Positions 16,901 to 23,019 of a DNA stretch of 64,000 nucleotides are shown one piece after another. Source of the DNA: Chloroflexota bacterium (GTDB taxonomy: Bacteria > Chloroflexota > Anaerolineae > Anaerolineales > VGOW01); assembly GCA_016197225.1 (NCBI GenBank), contig JACPWC010000031.1, positions 1 through 64,000 on the forward strand, given 5' to 3'. Under the pieces are notes generated by a model. It saw only the letters and a list, made by a program, of their open reading frames with translations, had not been told where the DNA came from and did not search any database. How positions within the stretch are numbered: the stretch's first letter is position 1; each line of letters opens with the position of its first letter. The position numbers and the translations under genes were made by a program.

Positions 16901-19900
16901 GGGTTTGCTGTCCGCGTCTACGTGTTTGATCAGGCGGTTGGCGGTGTCGTAGAATGACGTGGCAGTATTATTATTGGCGTCGGTCGCGCTGATGACGTTC
17001 CCGACGGCGTCGTAGCCGAACTGCCACTTGCCATCCAGCGGGTCGCGCAGGAGCGTGAGGCGATCCAACAAATCGTAGGTATACTTCGTCTTTGCGCTGC
17101 GCGGGTTGGTCATCAGTGTGAGCCGCCCGACCGCGTCGTACTCGAAACTCGTGATCCCGCTCAGAATGTCAGTCTGCTTGGTGAGCCGGTTCAGCGCGTC
17201 GTATTCAAATACCGTCGTCTGAGTGAGGGCGTCACTCAGACGAACGACATTGCCATTCGGGTCGTAGACGAAGCGAGTGCGGCCATGTAGAGCGTCCTCG
17301 ACCTCAATCAGTTGATAGATGGCATCATAACGATACGTGGTTACATTGCCGCGCGGATCAGTCATGCTGGTGCGATTGTACATCGCGTCGTAGCCATAGG
17401 TCGTCCGATGGCCCTCGGGATCGGTTTCGGCGATGAGTTTTAGATTTACATCGTATTCGTACTTGGTCACGCCGCCCCGGCGGTCAACCATCTGCTTTAG
17501 GTTATCGTTGAGATCGTAGGTGAAAGTAACACTCTGGCCTTTGGGGTCGGTGATGCGGGTGACGTTGTCGTTGCCGTCGTGTTGGAAGCTGACCGTGTGG
17601 CCGTTGGCATCCGTCATGCTCGTCCGGCGGCCCACCGCGTCGTATCCGTACTGAGTTTGATTAGGAATGGAGTCGGTGACCTTGATCAAATTGCCCTGGG
17701 CGTCAAAAGTAAAGATGGTGGGATGTTGGTTAGGATCGATCAACTTCACCATCTGGCCATGCGAGTCGTATTCTGCGCGGATCTTTGTGCTGTCGGGTCG
17801 CTCGATAAGGATCAAATTGCCATCGCCATCATAAACGAATGTGGTAGTACGCGGCGCATCGCCTGGCCCGCCGGGGTCGGTGATGCTTGTCAGGTCGTTG
17901 GTAGCGTTATAGGTATGGGTGGTAGTATGGCTTAACGGGTCGGTAAGGGTGAGCAGATTGCCCCGATCGTCGTAGGTGGATGTCCAAGTGTTGCCGCGCT
18001 TGTCGGTGTAAGTAGTAACGTTGTAATCGTCGTCGTAGACAAGTTTCTCTATCTGGGGCAGGCCATCCTGAGTCTCGGTCACACGGGAGAGATCGTCATA
18101 TTTATCAATGGTTGGATTGCTCAGGTTATCGGCGAAGAGGGTCTGCCCATCCGTGTCATAATTGAAATGGTCGTGACTGCTGCCAGCATCAATCTGTTCG
18201 ACGACCCGCCCCTCAGTGTCATAAATGTTCTGCAGGTAGAGGATACCTACGGGGTCAGTCAGTTTTGTCATGCGATGATCGGCGTACTCGAACTGATACA
18301 CCCCCTGATTAGCATCCGTGACGCGGATCAAATCGCCATCGGCGTTGTATTCGTAACGAATCGTGCGCTCGGCCAGGTCAGTGATAGAAGCAATGTGTTC
18401 CCCCTCATAAGTCAGGTTGTATTCACGGCCTGCCGAGTCAATGATGCGTGTCACATGCCCATCGTCGTCGCGCTCAAAAGTGATCGTATTGCCGTGACGG
18501 TCGTTGACAGCCATCAAGAGTCCGCGAAAGCCGAAAAGCTTGAAATGATAGAAGAGTTGATCGGGCGTCCTCAACATGAAGTCGGGGCCGTTGCGCGCGA
18601 GAGTGTCGAAGACCCCATCTTGCCCCGGCGCGTAGCCATCGCCTTCGGTCACAAAATAGATGCCCTGCCCGTCGGGGCGGCGAACGTCTATACTGCCGTC
18701 GTTCGCCAGGCGCAAATGCATATCCAGTAACGACGCCCAACCTTTTCCGAACACACCCTGCCATCCTTCAAGATCAAAAAGGTCGAGGCTGTTGTAAGTG
18801 CGCTGGAGGGCGAAATCGAAACCGCCCACCCCCGGAATCTGAAGATCGGTGAATTGCTGGACGTGATTGCCAGTGGAAGTGTTAACCGGGTCGCCGCGGT
18901 AGCGCATCCAGTTCTGATAGGCCAAGTCGTATAAGCGAGCGCGGTCTGCTGCCGAGAGCGGATCGGGCAGTTGGAAGTCGGGGTTGGTGCAAACGCTGAT
19001 GCCGCCCAATTGATCAATGATGGCCACCGTTACCCCATTGGCGATAGCTCCCATGCCTGCTGGGTCATCCATAATCGTCCGGTCATAGATGTTGTCCATG
19101 AAGGCTAACTCGGCGTGCGTGAAGAGCGGAGTGACGTGAAGAGCAACATAGATCGGACCGCCGGGATTGTTGGCAGCATTTTTAACCCCAGGCGTGCGTA
19201 TTGGTAGAGGAGCAAATTCGCTAACCCGCTTATTCATTTGCTCGCCAAACGCCATATCGCCGGGCTTGTCGAAATTCACCCATTGCTCGATACCACTCCC
19301 AGTGCCGGTAGTGTCCGTCATGATGCCGTTGGTGACATTGAAAGCCAATGTCACTGCCGCATCAGGGTTGTTGCTATTGATTATGTCCGTCCGCATCTCA
19401 CGCGAGACCGTGGTTTCATTATCAGTGCGGGTCATTATGACTTGAATGCCGCCACACCGCCCTAAGAGGACACTCACTTGCTGTGCAACTATTAGATTGT
19501 AGGTTTTCTCGCAGGCGGCTTTATCTGGAGGAGAAGTCACTCTTCCCCCACACCCCGCCACGTGGGGATCGGGCCCACCATGATCGGGATTGAGCACGAC
19601 TACTTTCTGTGATGCAGGCGGCAAGGCGGCAAATAAGATACGAGCGTTTTTGTAACCGCCGTGCTTTGTTGCGGCGGTGGCAGACACGTCAGGCCAGCCC
19701 AGCAACGCATAGTGGCCGCCGTATTCGATCTCAGAGTAGGTAGTATGGCGAACGGTGTCAATCACCGTCGGCACCGTATGCCAAGTGCTTGTCTCCGGGT
19801 CTTGCCGGTATAGGCTCAAGAATTTTTCTTGTAACCCGGCCACGCCAGCCCGTGAAAATTGAATCATGACTTTCACGCGCGGCTGGGCGTCGTAAACCGC

Positions 19901-20587
19901 CCGGTCAACGTTCAACTCCGGGTCATGGTAGGTGGTGGTGGTAACTAGTGCCGGGAAGTAGGGGAAGAGCGTGCCATCGGCCTCGCTTTGCACCGTCACG
20001 TTAAAAGCCAACGCCCCGGCCAGCCGCAAACTGGGCGGCAGATTGCGGGGCCTCGTGTAAGTGTAATGGCCTATGGCCGCGGCTTCTACTGCACCAGGGG
20101 CAAAGATAACCGTAACCTGACCATCGGGCGAAGTGACGATGCCGCCTGTTGCAGGAGAGATTTTTCCATCGAATATAGGGGGTGGGTTCGTTGGCTGAGG
20201 AGTGCTTGTGATGCTCTGCGGCGCACTGGTGCTAGTCGGCAGGCCTGCTGGTGTCTCAGCAGATTGAATCTCAGTCGGGCCAGGTGTCCGGGCGTTTGCA
20301 ATTGGTAAGTCTGATTGGAGAGTTGGCAGCAGGGTGGGAAGTTTGGTCGCTGACAAGGTATCGGGCGTTGCGCCAATTGTTCCTGTTGGCGCGGCGGCGA
20401 CTGCCGTTGCCGGAGCATCTTCCGTCGCCGGCACTAGCGAAACAGGCGGGTTGGTTGTAGGCGGTCCGCTTGGGGCGCGAGCAGGTTGTCCTACGATAGA
20501 GCCAGATAAGATATTGCTAAGGAGGATTGACAGAATGACGAGGCTGTTCGCTAGAACATTCACCAATTTGCGGGTTGTCGGTTTCAT
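10955..20587 (-). CDS. Giant Rhs/YD-repeat protein with N-terminal amidase-like domain
   Basis: 3210 residues, ATG with GGGAGGAT upstream. Order: signal or anchor helix (10-32); Pro/Thr-rich linker to about 150; beta-rich domain; an Amidase_3-like domain (about 325-520) with NPDHGG, a Glu (CEKTYN) and a late THAELAF; a DUF6531-like Rhs N-plug (about 560-700); roughly 60 YD repeats; the Rhs core end YRYSDYG ... YHFYAREYEPETGVWVQPDP (about 2740-2820); and a variable tip of about 390 residues. The tip opens with Gly-rich hydrophobic stretches and contains a Cys-Tyr cluster (CYQQPLGCYNN, MCYSETPMCY). In the amidase the usual SIHxN is TLAFNV, so one zinc His appears lost. The core ends SDKDGY rather than DPxGL. 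Rhs proteins form shells around C-terminal effectors. No immunity gene is recognisable downstream. Confidence 0.85.
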   Translation of the reverse strand: MKPTTRKLVNVLANSLVILSILLSNILSGSIVGQPARAPSGPPTTNPPVSLVPATEDAPATAVAAAPTGTIGATPDTLSATKLPTLLPTLQSDLPIANARTPGPTEIQSAETPAGLPTSTSAPQSITSTPQPTNPPPIFDGKISPATGGIVTSPDGQVTVIFAPGAVEAAAIGHYTYTRPRNLPPSLRLAGALAFNVTVQSEADGTLFPYFPALVTTTTYHDPELNVDRAVYDAQPRVKVMIQFSRAGVAGLQEKFLSLYRQDPETSTWHTVPTVIDTVRHTTYSEIEYGGHYALLGWPDVSATAATKHGGYKNARILFAALPPASQKVVVLNPDHGGPDPHVAGCGGRVTSPPDKAACEKTYNLIVAQQVSVLLGRCGGIQVIMTRTDNETTVSREMRTDIINSNNPDAAVTLAFNVTNGIMTDTTGTGSGIEQWVNFDKPGDMAFGEQMNKRVSEFAPLPIRTPGVKNAANNPGGPIYVALHVTPLFTHAELAFMDNIYDRTIMDDPAGMGAIANGVTVAIIDQLGGISVCTNPDFQLPDPLSAADRARLYDLAYQNWMRYRGDPVNTSTGNHVQQFTDLQIPGVGGFDFALQRTYNSLDLFDLEGWQGVFGKGWASLLDMHLRLANDGSIDVRRPDGQGIYFVTEGDGYAPGQDGVFDTLARNGPDFMLRTPDQLFYHFKLFGFRGLLMAVNDRHGNTITFERDDDGHVTRIIDSAGREYNLTYEGEHIASITDLAERTIRYEYNADGDLIRVTDANQGVYQFEYADHRMTKLTDPVGILYLQNIYDTEGRVVEQIDAGSSHDHFNYDTDGQTLFADNLSNPTIDKYDDLSRVTETQDGLPQIEKLVYDDDYNVTTYTDKRGNTWTSTYDDRGNLLTLTDPLSHTTTHTYNATNDLTSITDPGGPGDAPRTTTFVYDGDGNLILIERPDSTKIRAEYDSHGQMVKLIDPNQHPTIFTFDAQGNLIKVTDSIPNQTQYGYDAVGRRTSMTDANGHTVSFQHDGNDNVTRITDPKGQSVTFTYDLNDNLKQMVDRRGGVTKYEYDVNLKLIAETDPEGHRTTYGYDAMYNRTSMTDPRGNVTTYRYDAIYQLIEVEDALHGRTRFVYDPNGNVVRLSDALTQTTVFEYDALNRLTKQTDILSGITSFEYDAVGRLTLMTNPRSAKTKYTYDLLDRLTLLRDPLDGKWQFGYDAVGNVISATDANNNTATSFYDTANRLIKHVDADSKPTLFFYDGVGNTKKVVDALNNTTLYNYDANDNLERITDSLTGVTAMAHDAEDNLAALTDANGHTTLFDHDLDGLLTKVTEGGGQITTYRYDAAHNLVSYTNARNNTWTYAYDELNRRISQTDPLDQIARYEYDPLSRMIRITNERNIVTRQDYDGLGRLVAAVQNYVQGGPSDAQTNVATRYVYDAVGNLTNVTDANSRASHFEYDLNDRLTQFTANGGQVRKYDYDPVGNLVKYTNARGNIWLYGYDALNRRINETDPLSHTTRYEYDALSRMTGITDGNTNTTRQEYDALGRLAAVIQNYRPGGPTDQQTNVTTRYTYDAVGNLKTSTDAKGAKTSFDYDEVDRLTQKIDSLTGVWKYEYDAVGNLTAFTNPRNARTEYTYDALDRPTLMRDALSGERKADYDAVGNITSVTDANQHHTTLHYDALDRLTERIDAASHSTFFAYDGVGNTIGVTDELNRLTRYTYDANDNLITVTDVLDGVTAMAYDAEDNLTAFTDANGHTARFTYNADDLLVESARFGGQTRHYGYDAAHNLISYTNARGNTWKYTYDPLNRRLSEIDPGSHITRHGYDALGQTTSMTDGNGNPTRQEYDALGRMTAVIQDYQPGGPGDPQTNVTTRYTYDAVGNQTAMIDANGNQTTFEYDLLDRQTQKIDSLGGIWQYEYDAVGNLKTETNPRNAQTKYTYDELDRLTLKRDALGGEWGTGYDAIGNITSTIDANSHRVLLRYDDLNRLVERLDAGGHPTSFEYDHVGNITAVTDALSRVTRYGYDANYNLETITDTLGGVTTMAHDAEDNLTAFTDANDHASHFDYNADDLLVKFTEAGGQETGYQYDAAHNLTVRTNAKGNTWAYTYDPLNRRISEKDPLNHVTTYGYDALGQTIRLTDANGVKTRYDYDALSRLIAVVQNEQPGSPGDQQTNVTTRYAYDAVDNLTKITDANGEKTTFDYDLLDRLTEEVNPLHHRWQYEHDAVGNLTVRTDANGDVTRYTYNADDLLTRIDYPDDTGIGLGYDKVHNQTEMTDSLGVTHNEYDALNRLTASTNHIGQRVGYTYDPVGNRTSLTYPDGRKVTYDYDGTNFVKRVTDPEGNIFDVTRDATHNATKVQNPNDTVARYDFDAAERLVSVQNHRNSGEVISTFAYTLDAVGNRTRTAAQYGSGQPSQVTTDYGYDPLYRLIHSEDSQGHFTDYTFDAVGNRLSQTTNFDPVTGLKNDVLTTTYDYDAANELIAVLREVTPSGVPDLPGQTAQVLHAFIHETEAQSGKHIEEATATGLLDQAKALAADLEGDAPPDAEAVAADLAALQAAVEAAGAEGRIDNAGIVNSLLVKLRDAGKTNQGGGGKGVAVTLYDYDRNGNRVARSLRDKGLNDVRGWSRTDYGYDFENRLSQVQNSRAPDHGNKEPGDETLLTYDGYGRLFRRLHDQRASTSLNTGGGQKWVDSVYDGLDPIAEYEEPGAHYSNYYRGLGRILSMQPIQGGSAGNILHYYHYDGLGSVTAMTQDPGQSEHDYRYSDYGIILGNNGHAADASNFTDPHNHFTYTGQEWDEELSLYHFYAREYEPETGVWVQPDPYRGQLEMPMTLHRYEYVGGNPIRYSDKDGYFLNVLAGAAGGAIFGGGANAVIQYATTGKVDWNEVKASAVGGAVSGALCLGTLVGCAIGGAAGGATTQIAKDLLNNNWDVQKIQWGEVGMQATIGTAPGIASKFISGGIWKEAFGGTKANLFSDAWWLGNKMPAIRPVITGNLFRQVFSLRNLLWAGREVTESLIDESLQKRIGENREWFSSRNNTAPPSELVCYQQPLGCYNNRPPMCYSETPMCYANNHGSAEEMYGRTNEITNLVNSYIRKGKSYYLQMPFTSPPTPTLTSLPTLTPSDEWVTVNPEPNPSRAPANGIRDFHWGPIDFRDFIYVYRIPKVKNAGDVNQCRIQRPGRTEWKACTDLGNNTPEDRKVYVQHVDGSGVEKGDFLEMRLQSREKPLVQYNKRYLSK
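14130..16760 (-). repeat. 912-bp super-repeat inside the Rhs YD shell
   Basis: Two landmarks recur with exact spacing. The codons for QTNV-x-TRY start near 14141, 15053, 15965 and 16373 (steps 912, 912, 408). The codons for DAEDNL lie near 14511, 15423 and 16743 (steps 912 and 1320, where 1320 is 912 plus 408). The shell therefore grew by tandem duplication of a 304-residue block, plus a 136-residue partial duplication near 16.4 kb. Units have diverged to clearly different codons, so the event is not very recent. Confidence 0.75.
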
Positions 20588-20669
20588 GCTATCCTCCCTC
20601 TTGGGGTACTAGCTTTAGTAAATTGTTGACCTGTCATCCTTGATGCAGGCTGCTGATGCTAAAAGCAAC

Positions 20670-21296
20670 TTAGCCATTCCAGCTAAAGGTGTATCGGGTC
20701 TGGTCTTTGAGTTTGAGAGTGTATGTGCCGTCCGCGCTGTCGGTCAGCGTATTGAAGATTCCGGTTGGTGGTGTCCAGGTAGAGCCAGAGGGAGTGTAAC
20801 GATCCAGCCGCCCATCGCCCATACGAATCAGGATTGAAGAGGGCGACTCGACAGCAAGCTTCTGATCGTAGAAATGAGACCAGCCCAGCCCGATTGAGCC
20901 ACTATCAGCATTGGCTGAGTTGTAAACGTGAAGAAACGCAAAGCCAAGGCCGCGCCCGGGGACGCTCAAATCGTGTTCCTGCCAGGCAAAGCTGCTGAAG
21001 ACCACATTCACACCCAATCCGGCAAAGGTTGTCCAAGGGACAGAAGGTGAGCCGTGGTGGAGGATATCGTAGTCGGTTGGTGTGGGAGGTGGGGCGGCGA
21101 GAGTTTGGAGAGGGAGTGGGGTGTAAACCTGGGCGGGTAGATGTGCCGTATTCCCAATACTGGCCGAAGTAAAATCCGGGTTACAGAGGGCGGCCTCAAC
21201 CAACGGCGCTGACCCTGCTGAAGAAACCAGCAGTGAGATAACTACCAGCAAAGAGATAGCAGTGAATGCAGGGTCTGAAGGCAACATGGCAGCCAT
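20670..21296 (-). CDS. Truncated Rhs N-terminal fragment
   Basis: 208 residues. Signal peptide (about 10-35), a Pro-rich stretch, then a DUF6531-like Rhs N-plug: DLSVPGRGLGFAF, VYNSANADSG, LGWSHFYDQKL, GDGRLDRYTP, ending YTFSWNG and a stop where YD repeats would normally begin. The next gene (82 bp on) is the complete Rhs, whose own N-plug has the same order (QRTYNSLDLF, FGKGWASLLDM). It looks like the remnant of a second Rhs gene after deletion of its repeats. It could also be a stand-alone plug protein, since the frame and signal peptide are intact. Confidence 0.65.
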   Translation of the reverse strand: MAAMLPSDPAFTAISLLVVISLLVSSAGSAPLVEAALCNPDFTSASIGNTAHLPAQVYTPLPLQTLAAPPPTPTDYDILHHGSPSVPWTTFAGLGVNVVFSSFAWQEHDLSVPGRGLGFAFLHVYNSANADSGSIGLGWSHFYDQKLAVESPSSILIRMGDGRLDRYTPSGSTWTPPTGIFNTLTDSADGTYTLKLKDQTRYTFSWNG

Positions 21297-21633
21297 CCAA
21301 TATGGCTTGCGGCTTGTGCCAGGCCGTTTGCGCTAATACCGGCTGTGCCTTGAGACCCTACACTTGCAGTTAGCGTCTAAATTGAGCGCTGGTGTTCCCC
21401 GATTAATCTTTTTACTCTTCTTGGTCAGATAAAGTAAATAGGTAATTTGACACAAGTACATAGGCGAATGTACTGTTCGCATACAGTACATTGTCACGCT
21501 TCTCAACTGAACGAATTCATAAACACAGAACAACAGGCATCATTGATATTCCTGGTTGACCATCTATTTCCGCTTGCACGCGAGAGCATAACTTCACAAA
21601 ATCTGGCAGTCTGACATGCCCTAAACTGCGTCA
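21297..21633. other. 337-bp gap upstream of the Rhs genes
   Basis: The gap lies between the prepilin peptidase gene end (21634) and the Rhs fragment start (21296), and is AT-richer than its surroundings. It holds the operator/promoter pair described at 21427-21492. No ORF or RNA gene is convincing. Because the minus-strand Tad operon ends at 21634, its 3' end must also lie here, but no T-tailed hairpin was seen. Confidence 0.4.
21427..21492 (-). promoter_or_regulatory. Candidate Rhs-locus promoter with upstream operator
   Basis: A perfect 10-bp inverted repeat (AATGTACTGT, arms 21467-21476 and 21483-21492) lies just upstream of a weaker promoter: TTGTGT (21450-21455), 17 nt, TTATCT (21427-21432). 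The predicted start near 21420 gives a leader of about 125 nt to the Rhs fragment. A dimeric regulator bound at the dyad would be placed to activate or repress from the -50 region. Confidence 0.5.
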
Positions 21634-22065
21634 CTACATCAACAGTTTCGCGATATAGAGTATCGACCCAGAAAAGCAAACCCCGCACGCCATCACCGCC
21701 ACCGCCGGAAACGTCGGCGGCATAGGCCGCCACTTGCTCCAAACGGCGCGGGCCAGGCCAAAGAGGGCCAGGGACAGAGTGGCGGCGATGCACCCATCCG
21801 GCCACAGCCCGGCTAGGGCAATCAGCACTTTAGCATCCGCGCCACCCACGCCCTGGCCCGATTTCCACAACCCGATCGAGAATGCGGCCACTACAAGAAG
21901 AAACCCGAAGGCCGGAACTGAGGTGGTGGCCGCGACGACAGCCACCACCATCAATGGATTCGTCAGCCAGTTTGGCACCCGACCGGTGCGGGCATCTAAC
22001 CACCCGCACACAGCCAGCCACAATGCAACGGCCAGCTCAATCACTGGTTTGTTCAGTAGACTCAT
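21634..22065 (-). CDS. Prepilin peptidase, TadV/CpaA type (A24)
   Basis: 143 residues, integral membrane. The two catalytic aspartates of the A24 family are visible: D24 in GWLDARTG-x-VPN and D77 in GVGGADAK (a GxGD-type motif). The short length without an N-terminal methyltransferase part fits TadV/CpaA. It would cleave the leaders of the pilin and pseudopilins encoded at 8341-9406. The ATG at 22065 is used because the conserved helix starts a few residues later. It is the last gene of the Tad operon. Confidence 0.8.
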   Translation of the reverse strand: MSLLNKPVIELAVALWLAVCGWLDARTGRVPNWLTNPLMVVAVVAATTSVPAFGFLLVVAAFSIGLWKSGQGVGGADAKVLIALAGLWPDGCIAATLSLALFGLARAVWSKWRPMPPTFPAVAVMACGVCFSGSILYIAKLLM

Positions 22066-22075
22066 GCCACGAAAA

Positions 22076-22657
22076 TTAGCGCCGCGACAAGAAGCCCGAC
22101 AGCCGCCGCACGACTCTCGGATACTCAAAACGCGGTTGCGACAAGACGATCAGACTCCACTGCTCGGTGCGGGGCAGAGCTGACAGGCCAAGATGTTGCG
22201 CCAGGGCGCTCAACTCTTCGACGACAAACGGGCCGGACACCAGTCCGTCAATGGGGCAGAGCCGTTGTACACGGCGGCGCTTGTCGGGGTTGGCGTTCAG
22301 GTAAGCGTCGGCGGAGGGCGTGAAGATGATTTCGCTCTCGTCTTTGCCTCGCGCCGTGATTGCCGGAATCGATCCGGCAATGACGCTCATTTGGGTATTG
22401 TCTTGCCGCTCGCCGGTGACGTCGAGGGCAATTTGGTTCAGCGTCCGCAAGCCGTCGGCGGGCGTGGCGAAGGTGAATGCGGCACGGGCCTGCTCACGTC
22501 GCATAGCGAGGTCGGCCAGGGCGTAGTGCCGGGCCACGTCACGCACTTGCAGGGTTGCTCGCCGCACGCGCTCGTTGCCGATTGTGATCATTGCCCCAAG
22601 CGCGCCCAGGGCGATGACGAGACAGATGACAAGAAAGATGTCGGTTGGAGTGAACAT
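22076..22657 (-). CDS. Membrane-anchored protein of the Tad operon
   Basis: 193 residues. One N-terminal transmembrane segment (about 5-27) is followed by a soluble mixed alpha/beta domain of about 165 residues. AAAGGAA lies 10 nt before the ATG. The family is not recognised. It lies 10 bp upstream of the prepilin peptidase, so it is probably co-translated and located at the inner face of the membrane or in the envelope. Confidence 0.6.
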   Translation of the reverse strand: MFTPTDIFLVICLVIALGALGAMITIGNERVRRATLQVRDVARHYALADLAMRREQARAAFTFATPADGLRTLNQIALDVTGERQDNTQMSVIAGSIPAITARGKDESEIIFTPSADAYLNANPDKRRRVQRLCPIDGLVSGPFVVEELSALAQHLGLSALPRTEQWSLIVLSQPRFEYPRVVRRLSGFLSRR

Positions 22658-22695
22658 GGAAGATTTCCTTTCGAAGATTCAAGAATAGGCCCGGG

Positions 22696-23019
22696 TCAGC
22701 GCTTCCTCTGCTTACGAGGGCTGTCGTCCTCGGCGTGCCACAGACCACTGATCGCCAACATGCCGGGCAACAGCAAGGCGGCAGGCATTCCCCAGAGAAC
22801 GCTGGTCACGGCGACGACGGGTAAAAACATGATGATCGCTATTTGATGAAACCCCGCCACCAGCAAAAGTAAGAAAGCCGTCGTCGTCGCCGTCGCCGCC
22901 ACCATCGCCATCGCGATGGGCAGGGGGAAAGTGCGAATTACGTGATGTTCGACAAACATCGCCTGAGCGAAGGCAACAGAGAGCACGACTACCTTTGCTA
23001 TGTGAAGAAACCATCTCAT
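22696..23019 (-). CDS. Small polytopic membrane protein
   Basis: 107 residues from the ATG at 23019, which overlaps the TGA of the upstream surface-protein gene (ATGA). The GTG at 23028 is a less likely start. Three to four hydrophobic segments are present (about 5-20, 30-55, 58-85), with a basic C-terminal tail (SPRKQRKR) expected in the cytoplasm. No family assigned. Confidence 0.55.
   Translation of the reverse strand: MRWFLHIAKVVVLSVAFAQAMFVEHHVIRTFPLPIAMAMVAATATTTAFLLLLVAGFHQIAIIMFLPVVAVTSVLWGMPAALLLPGMLAISGLWHAEDDSPRKQRKR

Noticed and set aside
12305-17935. Long plus-strand open frames (for example 13589-14689 and 15302-16174)
   Set aside because: They are antisense shadows of the YD-repeat codons; their products are Val/Gly-rich echoes of the repeat and have no starts with ribosome binding sites.
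13600-18400. Periodic DNA repeats read as a CRISPR or satellite array
   Set aside because: The periodicity is the YD protein repeat; units are not identical and there are no unique spacers.
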